DNA from: Mycetocola lacteus
GTDB lineage: Bacteria; Actinomycetota; Actinomycetes; Actinomycetales; Microbacteriaceae
NCBI RefSeq assembly: GCF_003667575.1
Contig: NZ_RCUY01000011.1
Location: forward strand, 62,001 to 126,000
Direction: 5' to 3'
DNA: 64,000 bases
The translations under genes and the position numbers were made by a program. Shown here one piece after another: positions 27,444-34,937 of this stretch (position 1 is its first letter; every line of letters starts with the position of its first letter). The notes beneath the pieces are model-generated. The model searched no databases, had not been told where the DNA came from, and was given only the letters and a program-made list of their open reading frames with translations.

Positions 27444-27562
27444 AACTGCTCCTTGTAGTTGGGTGATCGCGTTTGTGACGCAATCCCGACGTGGTCTAAC
27501 GACCCACAATCGCCCCGGAACCTGCCCGGGAACTGCGATGCTCACGGTGCGAGTAATTGCAT

Positions 27563-27652
27563 GCTAATCGTGTGTTAGCCATTCCGTTTCGGTAATGACG
27601 CCCCCAGTATGGGGCTCCTGTCGTATCGTGCAGATATGCAACTTCTGTCGTA
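27563..27652. promoter_or_regulatory. pncB upstream region with small repeats
   Basis: The gap between pncB and the divergent membrane protein gene holds GCTAA/TTAGC arms 7 nt apart (27563-27579). It also holds a direct repeat CTYCTGTCGTA at 27615-27625 and 27642-27652, with centres 27 bp apart. Either could bind a regulator of NAD metabolism, but neither matches a motif recognised here. Confidence 0.25.
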
Positions 27653-27737
27653 AAACTGCGCGAGTTTCCGCGGATCCCATGCGGATATTTGTGCACCCCG
27701 GATGCGGAGACGTTCACGAAGTGGCTAGGCTGGCGAC

Positions 27738-29048
27738 GTGAACACTTCAACCGCACTTCACACCGACCGCTACGAGCTCACCATGATCGATGCCGCGTTC
27801 GCGCGCGGCACCGCCACCGAGCACTGTCTCTTCGAGGTCTTCGCCCGCCGCCTTCCCGGCGCACGTCGCTACGGCGTCGTGGCCGGCACCGGCCGCCTGC
27901 TCGAACTGATCCGCGACTTCCGCTTTGGCGAGTCCGAGTTGCAGTGGCTCCGTGACAATAATGTGGTGGGCACCGAGACCCTGGACTGGCTCGCCGACTA
28001 CCGTTTCCGCGGCAACATCTGGGGCTACCAGGAGGGCGAGGTCTACTTCCCCAACTCCCCCATCCTGACCGTCGAGGCGAGCTTCGCCGAGGGTGTCATC
28101 CTGGAGACCCTGGCGCTCAGCGTCCTGAACTATGACAGCGCGGTGGCCAATGCCGCGACCCGCATGGTCACCGCGGCCATCGGCCGCCCGCTCTCGGAGA
28201 TGGGCTCACGCCGGGCCAATGAGGAGGCCGCCGTGGCCGCCGCCCGCGCCGCCTATATCGCCGGCTTCGGCGCGACCAGTAATCTCGAGGCCGGACGCCG
28301 CTGGGGCATTCCCACGATGGGCACCGCTGCCCACGCCTTCACCCTGCTGCACGCGAGCGAGGAGGAGGCCTTCCAGGCGCAGATCGACAAACTCGGCACC
28401 AAAACCACCCTGCTGGTGGATACCTACGATGTGCACCAGGGTGTGGAAACGGCGATCCGGGTGGCCGGGCCCGAACTCGGCGCGATCCGTCTGGACTCGG
28501 GTGACCTGCCCACCCTGGTCACCGAGGTACGGGCACAGCTCGACTCGCTGGGGGCCACCGGCACCAAGATCACCGTGACCAACGACCTGGATGAGCACGC
28601 GATCGCGACCCTCGCTGCCTCCCCGGTGGACTCCTACGGCGTGGGCACCTCGGTGGTCACCGGTTCCGGCTCCCCTGCCGCGAGTATGGTCTACAAGCTG
28701 GTGGCCCGCCGCGGTGAGGATGGGTCCTGGATTCCGCTGGCCAAGAACTCCGAGGGCAAGGCGTCGATCGGCGGCAAGAAGACCCCGATGCGCCGCCTCT
28801 CGGCCTCGGGCCGTGCCAACCAGGAGCGCATCTACATCGGTGACACCGCCCCCGAGGCCGAGGCTTCGGAGCGTGCGCTGAACGTGCCGCTGATCGTGGA
28901 CGGCGTGATCGAGGAGCGCTACCTGGGTGCCGCCGGCACCGCGCTGGCCCGTGAGCACCGTGCCACCGCGGTGAGCGAGCTGCCGGCCGGGGCCTTCCGT
29001 TTGGGACGCGGCGACGCGGCGATCCCCACGGTCTTTATCGGCAACTAG
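27738..29048 (+). CDS. pncB: nicotinate phosphoribosyltransferase
   Basis: A 436-residue enzyme converting nicotinate and PRPP to nicotinate mononucleotide in NAD salvage. TDRYELTMIDAA is at the N-terminus; the conserved GSRRAN, GATSNLEAGRRWGIPTMGTAAHAF (with the regulatory His) and IRLDSGDLP phosphoribosyl-binding motifs are all present. Translation starts at GTG 27738. It is transcribed alone and ends at a strong bidirectional hairpin. Confidence 0.95.
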   Translation: MNTSTALHTDRYELTMIDAAFARGTATEHCLFEVFARRLPGARRYGVVAGTGRLLELIRDFRFGESELQWLRDNNVVGTETLDWLADYRFRGNIWGYQEGEVYFPNSPILTVEASFAEGVILETLALSVLNYDSAVANAATRMVTAAIGRPLSEMGSRRANEEAAVAAARAAYIAGFGATSNLEAGRRWGIPTMGTAAHAFTLLHASEEEAFQAQIDKLGTKTTLLVDTYDVHQGVETAIRVAGPELGAIRLDSGDLPTLVTEVRAQLDSLGATGTKITVTNDLDEHAIATLAASPVDSYGVGTSVVTGSGSPAASMVYKLVARRGEDGSWIPLAKNSEGKASIGGKKTPMRRLSASGRANQERIYIGDTAPEAEASERALNVPLIVDGVIEERYLGAAGTALAREHRATAVSELPAGAFRLGRGDAAIPTVFIGN

Positions 29049-29055
29049 TTTCGCA

Positions 29056-29090
29056 CCGAGCGGGGCTCACCATGGGTGGGCCCCGCTCGG
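29056..29090. terminator. bidirectional terminator
   Basis: A 16-bp stem with one T-G pair (29056-29071 with 29075-29090), followed by CGTTTAA. It separates convergent pncB and the nucleoside hydrolase gene. Confidence 0.85.
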
Positions 29091-29163
29091 CGTTTAATCC
29101 TCGGAGCACCCCCGCTGCTCGGCATCCCGGGACTCTGGCCCGGGGAGAAGCCAGGCGGGGCGG

Positions 29164-30141
29164 TTAGCCGTGGGCGGCGAACCACCCGGTGAGGAGCGTG
29201 AGCAGGCGCGCATTATCGATGCGTGTCACCACCTCGATCGGCGCGGGCGCGGCACCCGGCGCAGGCAGCGCATCCGGGGCCCAGCGCACCGTGCGACCAC
29301 GGGTCGGCCCCGGCAGCAGGTCCACGCTGATGTCCAGATCGCGGGTGTCCACGGTGCCCGGATCCAGTAGCAATGCCACGGTGACCACATCGTGAATCCA
29401 CATCCCGCCGATGCCCCGGGTCCTGGCCGAATAGGTGATCCAGGGACGCAGGGTGGGGACCAGCGCACGGGTCAGCCGGGTGTCCAGACGTTCGATCCGG
29501 TCGAGGTCCGCGTGGGTCATCAGCGTCGTGGTGGTGGCATCCATCGGGACCAGGGTGATGCGGGCACCGCTGGAGAGCACAATCGCCGCCGCATCCGGAT
29601 CCACCCCGAAATTGGTATCCACCGGATAGCCCTCCACCTCGAAGACGCCGCCCATGATGACGATGCGCGCCACGTTCCGGGCGAAGTCCGGGAAGAGTCG
29701 GGTGGCAAGCGCCAGGTTGGTGAGCGGACCGATCGCCACAATCGTGACCTCGCCGGGATAGGCCCGAACCAGCTCGCCGAGCGCCTGGGCCGCGGGAATC
29801 CCCGGCACGTCGTGGGCGGCACGCGGCCGCGGGGTCGATCCCCAGGTTTCGGTCACCGTGGCATCGGCATCCTCCCGGTCCAGGTGTGTGCGCCAGCGTT
29901 CGGGCGGCTCCACCAGCGCACGCTCGGCCCCCAGATAGATCGGCACCTCGGTCCCGAAATTCTCGATCAGGGTTTGCGCCGCGGCAAAGCCGAGCGCGCT
30001 CGGGGTGTTACCAGAAACCGTGGTGATCGCCTCGAGGGTCAGCTCGGGATGGGCAGCCACGGCGAGCGCCAGGGCCAGTCCGTCATCCACGTTGGCCCCG
30101 GGTACCCCGTTGCCGGGATCGCAGTCGATCACGATCCTCAC
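29164..30141 (-). CDS. nucleoside hydrolase (inosine-uridine type)
   Basis: A 325-residue enzyme cleaving the N-glycosidic bond of nucleosides. The calcium-binding motif begins DCDPGNG and ends NVDDG: the usual DPG-x-DD has ~7 extra residues between DPG and DD, a variant form. VAIGPLTNLALA, GGVFEVEG and NFGVDPDAA are conserved features. GTG at 30141 is preferred: it overlaps the LacI-type stop as GTGA and starts directly before RIVIDCDPG. It is the last gene of the permease-regulator-hydrolase operon, which suggests it acts on imported nucleosides. Confidence 0.9.
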   Translation of the reverse strand: MRIVIDCDPGNGVPGANVDDGLALALAVAAHPELTLEAITTVSGNTPSALGFAAAQTLIENFGTEVPIYLGAERALVEPPERWRTHLDREDADATVTETWGSTPRPRAAHDVPGIPAAQALGELVRAYPGEVTIVAIGPLTNLALATRLFPDFARNVARIVIMGGVFEVEGYPVDTNFGVDPDAAAIVLSSGARITLVPMDATTTTLMTHADLDRIERLDTRLTRALVPTLRPWITYSARTRGIGGMWIHDVVTVALLLDPGTVDTRDLDISVDLLPGPTRGRTVRWAPDALPAPGAAPAPIEVVTRIDNARLLTLLTGWFAAHG

Positions 30142-31367
30142 GCGGAAGCCCCCGTTCGCGACCCGGGCCGTTCGGCCGCGGTTCTTCCCACCGTCGCTTG
30201 CTCCGTTGTCGGCCGTTTCGCCGCCGGTTGTGCCACCGCGGGTTGTGCCACCGCCGGGTGCTCCACCTCCGATTGCTCCGACGCTTGCCGTTCCGCCGCC
30301 GATTGCTCCGCTGCCCGCTGCTCCCCCGCCGAGCCCGTCGCCGCGCGCAGCGCCCGCTCCGACGGGGTGCGTCGATACTCGCACCCGCAGGAGCGTCGGC
30401 GGACCAGCTCAACATCGCAGACGGTCACCGGATACTCGGCTCGATCACTCCGGATCAACAGGTCGATTGCACGATCCGAGATCGCCTCGATCGGCTGCTC
30501 GATGGTGGACAGGGCGGGAATCGAATACTCGGCGTTGGTCGTGCCGTTGAAGCAGATCACCGCGAGGTCCTCGGGCACCCGCACCCCGAGCTCGGCCGCC
30601 GCCGCCAGCAGCCCCAAGGCCTGCTGCTCATTGGAGGCGAACACCGCATCGGGACGGGTCTCGCGCTCCAGGAGTGCCCGCCCGGCGAGGTATCCGCCGC
30701 CCCGGGTGTAGGTCCCCTCGATCTGAAGATCGGCGCGGGCGGCGTCACCGAGCGCGTCCCGCCAGCCGTCGCGTCGGTCGCGGGCGTTTTGCTGCTCCAG
30801 CGGCCCGGTGATGATCGCAACCGCGTCTCGACCGTGCTCGATCAGATGCCGGGTCGCTGCGGCCGAGGCCGCCCGCTCATCCACTCGCACGCCGATGATC
30901 CCGGGGCCCGCGGGGGGCTCGTCCAGGACCACCACCGGGACCTTACCCACGGCCTGATCCAGCCACGGATGGTCCCGGTCCACCCCGTAAAACAGCAGTC
31001 CGTCGATGCGGTGCTGGAGGAAGGTGCCCACCAGATCCGCCTCGCGGGCCGGATCATCCGCGGAGTCGCCAAGCAGCAGGGTAAACCCGCGCCGGTAGGC
31101 GGCCCCCTCGATCGCATGCGCGAGGGCGGCCACAAACGGGTTGGCAATATTGGGTACGATCAGCCCGAAGGTGCGGGTGGATCCCGAGGCCAGGGCCCGG
31201 GCGATCCCGTCGGGACGATATCCGGTGGACTCGATCGCCGCCAGGACCCGCGCCCGGGTCGCCTCGGCGACCGGGCGCGGACCATTATTGACCACGTAGC
31301 TGACCACGGCGACCGAGGTTCCGGCCACCCGGGCCACGTCGGTGCGGGTTACTTTTTCCCTACTCAC
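30138..31367 (-). CDS. LacI family transcriptional regulator with disordered C-terminal tail
   Basis: A 409-residue repressor. The N-terminal helix-turn-helix (TRTDVARVAGTSVAVVS, VVNN hinge approach) is followed by a periplasmic-binding-type ligand domain (~60-335) with GLIVPNIANPF and DAVFASNEQQA. The last ~65 residues are Glu/Gln/Ala/Pro-rich repeats such as HPAVAQPAVAQPA, unlike normal LacI proteins. The GTG start overlaps the permease stop, and its stop overlaps the hydrolase start, both as GTGA. It probably controls its own operon through the operators at 32805-32844, with a nucleoside as likely effector. Confidence 0.9.
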   Translation of the reverse strand: MSREKVTRTDVARVAGTSVAVVSYVVNNGPRPVAEATRARVLAAIESTGYRPDGIARALASGSTRTFGLIVPNIANPFVAALAHAIEGAAYRRGFTLLLGDSADDPAREADLVGTFLQHRIDGLLFYGVDRDHPWLDQAVGKVPVVVLDEPPAGPGIIGVRVDERAASAAATRHLIEHGRDAVAIITGPLEQQNARDRRDGWRDALGDAARADLQIEGTYTRGGGYLAGRALLERETRPDAVFASNEQQALGLLAAAAELGVRVPEDLAVICFNGTTNAEYSIPALSTIEQPIEAISDRAIDLLIRSDRAEYPVTVCDVELVRRRSCGCEYRRTPSERALRAATGSAGEQRAAEQSAAERQASEQSEVEHPAVAQPAVAQPAAKRPTTEQATVGRTAAERPGSRTGASA

Positions 31368-32752
31368 ACGGTTCCCATCCGAGCCTCGGCATCATCGGTG
31401 GCATCGTGAATCAGGTTGAGGTCGCGGCCGCGGGTTTCCGGGGCCGTGAAGGTGGTGAACAGCCCGATCGCCGCCATGACCACCCAGTACAATGCTAGCG
31501 GCCACCAGGCACCAAACGCGGCCAGCAACCCGGCCGCCACGGCGGGTGCGGTGCCGCCGGAGAGGATCGATCCGATCTCCTTGGCCAGCGCCATCTTGGT
31601 GAAGCGGTTGCGGGCACCAAACAGCTCGACGCCGTAGGCCGCCTGCACACCAAAGATCCCCAGTGAGGCGATGCTCATCCCGACGATAATGATCGCCATC
31701 ACCACGGCGGTGTTGCGGGACTGGATCAGCGCAAACGCGGGGAACGCGTAGGCCACCAGCAGGATACAGAACCAGCGATAGGTGATCCGACGTCCGAAGC
31801 GGTCCGAGAGCCAGCCCGCAAACGGGATCACCGCAAAGCCGATCAGCGAGGCAATCAGCACTGCGGCGGTGGGCACCGACTTATCCACCATCAGCACGGT
31901 GGCCACATAGCCGATCAGGAACCCCTGGGCCATATAGGAGGGACCGTTCTCACCGATGCGCAGTCCCAGCATCACAAAGAACGCGCGGTTGCGACGCCAG
32001 AACGAGCGGGTGTCCACCGCGCGAATGGCCTCGGTGCGGGCGGCGATCTGTTCGCGCTGCTTGGCGAAGACCGGGGTTTCCTTCATGGTGCGACGCAGGA
32101 CCAGGGCGAAGCCGGCGATCAGGATGCTGGCCAGGAACGGAATCCGCCACCCCCAGCTGGTCAGATCCTCCTTGGGTAACTGGACCACCAGGAGCCAGGC
32201 GGTCGAGGCCAGCAGGGTCCCGCTGTTGGACCCGAGGGCGACGATCGAGGCCACCAGTCCGCGGCGCTTGACCGGGGCAAACTCGGTCAGCACGATCGCG
32301 GCGCCGGAGAGCTCGGCACCGGCCCCGAAGCCCTGCAACACCCGCAGGATGAGCAGCAGGATCGGGGCGAGCGCGCCGACCTGGTCATAGGTCGGCAGCA
32401 GTCCGATCAGGGTGGTGGCCCCTCCCATCAGCGCGATGGTGATGACCATGACTGCCTTGCGGCCGTGCCGGTCGCCGATCCGGCCGAAGAACCAGGCACC
32501 CACCGGACGGGCAAAGAAGCCGACCGCGTAGGTCGAGAAGCTTGCCAGCAGCGCGATGGTGGGCGAGGACTCGGGGAAAAACAGGGTGTTGAACACGAGT
32601 GCGGTGGCCAGGCCGTACAGCGCGAAGTCGACGTACTCCATCGTGGTGCCAAGCCAGGAGGAGAGTGTTGCGGTCCGAAAGCTCTTTTTTCCCTCGGGGG
32701 TGGAAAGCGCATCATCCGTGACGAGCACGGGGGCGGACGGGGTGGGTTCCAC
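31364..32752 (-). CDS. MFS transporter, metabolite:H+ symporter (MHS) type
   Basis: A 462-residue permease with 12 predicted helices. Features include SWLGTTMEYVDFALYG at the start of helix 1, the loop motif GRIGDRHGRKAVM between helices 2 and 3 and LQGFGAGAELSGA in helix 4, typical of the MHS group (shikimate, proline/betaine, citrate carriers). It is the first gene of an operon with a LacI-type regulator and a nucleoside hydrolase, so a nucleoside or related substrate is inferred from context only. Confidence 0.9.
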   Translation of the reverse strand: MEPTPSAPVLVTDDALSTPEGKKSFRTATLSSWLGTTMEYVDFALYGLATALVFNTLFFPESSPTIALLASFSTYAVGFFARPVGAWFFGRIGDRHGRKAVMVITIALMGGATTLIGLLPTYDQVGALAPILLLILRVLQGFGAGAELSGAAIVLTEFAPVKRRGLVASIVALGSNSGTLLASTAWLLVVQLPKEDLTSWGWRIPFLASILIAGFALVLRRTMKETPVFAKQREQIAARTEAIRAVDTRSFWRRNRAFFVMLGLRIGENGPSYMAQGFLIGYVATVLMVDKSVPTAAVLIASLIGFAVIPFAGWLSDRFGRRITYRWFCILLVAYAFPAFALIQSRNTAVVMAIIIVGMSIASLGIFGVQAAYGVELFGARNRFTKMALAKEIGSILSGGTAPAVAAGLLAAFGAWWPLALYWVVMAAIGLFTTFTAPETRGRDLNLIHDATDDAEARMGTV

Positions 32753-32804
32753 GGGGGTTTCCTTTCACGCGGTCTGATGCCGCGGTGTCGAGTGGGGAGA
32801 AGGA

Positions 32805-32844
32805 TCTACCCGCGTAGAGTCTGCGCAAAATCTACGCGGGTAGA
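32805..32844. promoter_or_regulatory. paired LacI-type operators
   Basis: Two 14-bp sites, TCTACCCGCGTAGA (32805-32818) and TCTACGCGGGTAGA (32831-32844), are exact reverse complements of each other. Each is also nearly palindromic around a central CG, the LacI-family hallmark. Their centres are 26 bp apart, which would put two dimers at a similar face of the helix. They lie 52-92 bp upstream of the permease start. Confidence 0.75.
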
Positions 32845-32848
32845 ACAC

Positions 32849-32865
32849 CTGCTTACGGTAAGCAG
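32849..32865. promoter_or_regulatory. 17-bp perfect palindrome next to the LacI-type operators
   Basis: CTGCTTAC-G-GTAAGCAG, with 8-bp arms and a one-base centre, begins 4 bp beyond the second operator. The sequence differs from the operators, so a second regulator is possible. Confidence 0.5.
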
Positions 32866-32955
32866 CACCCGCGATAGTTGACAAGCCCCGTGGCCGCAAA
32901 ACACCCACTGTTCACCCACTTGTCGCCCGGGCTTACCCCCTCGGGGCACACACAA

Positions 32956-33054
32956 AACGCCCCGCCTGCGAGGTCCGGTCCTCGCGGCCGTGGCGACCGC
33001 CACCATGTGGGGTGGGGTCAACAACCGCGAGAACCCGCCGGGCAGCGGGGCGTT
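32956..33054 (-). terminator. structured 3' region after the DUF3039 gene
   Basis: Outer arms AACGCCCCGC (32956-32965) and GCGGGGCGTT (33045-33054) pair across ~80 nt that holds smaller hairpins, including GAGGTCCGGTCCTC. On the minus strand the outer stem is followed by TTTTG. It is probably an elaborate terminator, or a small structured RNA. The rest of the 313-bp gap to the permease gene holds the operators listed above. Confidence 0.4.
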
Positions 33055-33065
33055 GATTGGTGGGT

Positions 33066-33356
33066 TTAGCTATCGCGCAGTCGCGCGTACACTTCCTTGC
33101 AGGCCGGGCAGACCGGGAACTTTTCCGGATCGCGACCGGGGGTCCACTTCTTGCCGCAGAGCGCGCGCACCGGCTTACCGGTCATCGCGGACTCCAGGAT
33201 CTTTTCCTTCTTCACGTAGTGCGAGAAGCGTTCGTGATCGCCGGGCTCGATGGCCTCCTCATTGAGGAGCTTTTCCAGCTCGCGGTCAAGCAGGGCGGTG
33301 CCGCCGCCGTCCGGCGTACCGTTCGGGTCGGAGATACTCAGGTTCACGTCGCTCAT
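33066..33356 (-). CDS. DUF3039 protein
   Basis: A 96-residue protein of an actinobacterial family of unknown function. A conserved GDHERFSHYV helix (His41, His46) precedes RALCGKKW and CPACKEVY (Cys67, Cys83, Cys86), a pattern suggesting a zinc site. It stands alone between the structured region and the ABC permease gene. Confidence 0.9.
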   Translation of the reverse strand: MSDVNLSISDPNGTPDGGGTALLDRELEKLLNEEAIEPGDHERFSHYVKKEKILESAMTGKPVRALCGKKWTPGRDPEKFPVCPACKEVYARLRDS

Positions 33357-33395
33357 GCCTTCAGTTTAGGACGTTTACCCGGATAATGCGCGTCC

Positions 33396-34937
33396 CTAGT
33401 GGGAGGTCGCAAACTCCATCAGCTCCGCGGTGTGACGCGTGTAATAGCGTGCCCCGGCAATCACTCCCAGCACCAGCACCAGCACCCCGACCGCGAGGCC
33501 CACCGCAAGGGTCGGCCAGATCATCGAGGTGGCACCCCCGAAGGCCTGGACCGCGAGAAAGACCACCGGGACGCTCAGCACCACGGTCCCGATCAGGCTC
33601 AGCGCCTGCACCCGAGCCGAGTATCCGCCACCCGCCTGTGGCTGCTGGAACGGGCTATCTCCGGGCTGAACCGCCGGGTACGGGGTGCGCGCCGAGAAGT
33701 AGGAGGCCAGCCCGAGACCGGTGAGCAGGATTCCCCCACACACGCCGATCAGGACCGGCAGCATCTCGGGAACCCCGCCCAGGCCCACCGAAATCGGCGC
33801 TCCCATCGCGATCACCAGGACACCCAGCACGAAGACGGGCAGGATCCGACCGATCCGATCCGCGCGGCCCGAAACCCCGGAGGTCACGTGCAGCCAGAGG
33901 GCCGAGGAATCCAGGGCCAGATCATTATGCGGTGCCCAGGCGATAAAGACGACGATGATCGGCAGCGGCAGCAGGCTGAGCGCCGACCAGGATACCCCGG
34001 CAATGTTCAGCGCAAATACCGCCACGATCGGGACCAGGGGCACGATCAACAGCGAGGTGATGTAGCGCGGATCACGCAGCCAGTAGGTCAGCGAGCGCGC
34101 AGCCACGGCCGCGGTCGGTCCGGCGGGAACCCGGGCAAACCAGCCCAGGTGGATGCCGGCCGGCACCTCGGGCCTACTCACCGAACGCACCAGGTAGGTG
34201 CAGAGGACACCCCAGGCCGCAAACAGCACAATCACCGTGAGCACGGCGATCGCCAGCCGTCCGGCCAGTGCCCCGCCGCTGCCTGGTTCGGCCAGCAGCC
34301 AGGCGGCACCCAGCGGGGTCCACCCCGCAACCTCGGACACCGAGCTCAGGCGTTCCGGATTCCCCAGCGCGAGTGCCACGGTCCCAAGAGCCAGCACCGC
34401 CAGGATCACCGTAACGAGACCGCGTAGCCCACGACGGGCCGGCTCACGCAGCTGCCCACCGAGCGCCGATCCCACCCGGATGAGGAGCGACCCGGTCAGC
34501 GGAACCAGAACGGTGGTCGCCAGTGCCGGACCGACCGCGTCGCTCTGAGCCGACGCCAACCCGAATCCCGCGATGCCGCCCAGCAGCAGGAGCACCAGGG
34601 TCGGCAGGCTCAGCAGTCCCGAAAGAATGAGCCCGCCGGCGAGGGTGCGCGGGGCAAGACCGAAGCCCGCGTATCCCCGGGGATCCAGCGTGCTGGACAC
34701 TCGAGACACCAGGGGCACCAGGAAGCAGCCCAGCAGGGCCACGCTGCCGCCCACGCCGATCAGAGCGCGCAGCAGTGCCGGATCCACCTCGGTGGGTTCC
34801 TGGAACAGCGTCGCAAACAGGTAGCAGGCGGCCGCGGAAATGATCAGGAGGAGGACCCGCCCGGCCACGGCCCGCGGTTCCCCCCGAAAGGCGTTGAGGA
34901 GGGTCTGAAGCCTTAGTCGGAGAAGCTGTGCAACCAT
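33396..34937 (-). CDS. ABC transporter permease
   Basis: A 513-residue membrane protein with about 12-14 hydrophobic helices arranged in two blocks split near residue 265. It has no large soluble domain. It starts inside the 3' end of the ATPase gene (25-bp overlap), so the two are translationally coupled and form one exporter of the ABC-2 kind. The protein family is not recognised more closely and the substrate is unknown. Confidence 0.8.
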   Translation of the reverse strand: MVAQLLRLRLQTLLNAFRGEPRAVAGRVLLLIISAAACYLFATLFQEPTEVDPALLRALIGVGGSVALLGCFLVPLVSRVSSTLDPRGYAGFGLAPRTLAGGLILSGLLSLPTLVLLLLGGIAGFGLASAQSDAVGPALATTVLVPLTGSLLIRVGSALGGQLREPARRGLRGLVTVILAVLALGTVALALGNPERLSSVSEVAGWTPLGAAWLLAEPGSGGALAGRLAIAVLTVIVLFAAWGVLCTYLVRSVSRPEVPAGIHLGWFARVPAGPTAAVAARSLTYWLRDPRYITSLLIVPLVPIVAVFALNIAGVSWSALSLLPLPIIVVFIAWAPHNDLALDSSALWLHVTSGVSGRADRIGRILPVFVLGVLVIAMGAPISVGLGGVPEMLPVLIGVCGGILLTGLGLASYFSARTPYPAVQPGDSPFQQPQAGGGYSARVQALSLIGTVVLSVPVVFLAVQAFGGATSMIWPTLAVGLAVGVLVLVLGVIAGARYYTRHTAELMEFATSH

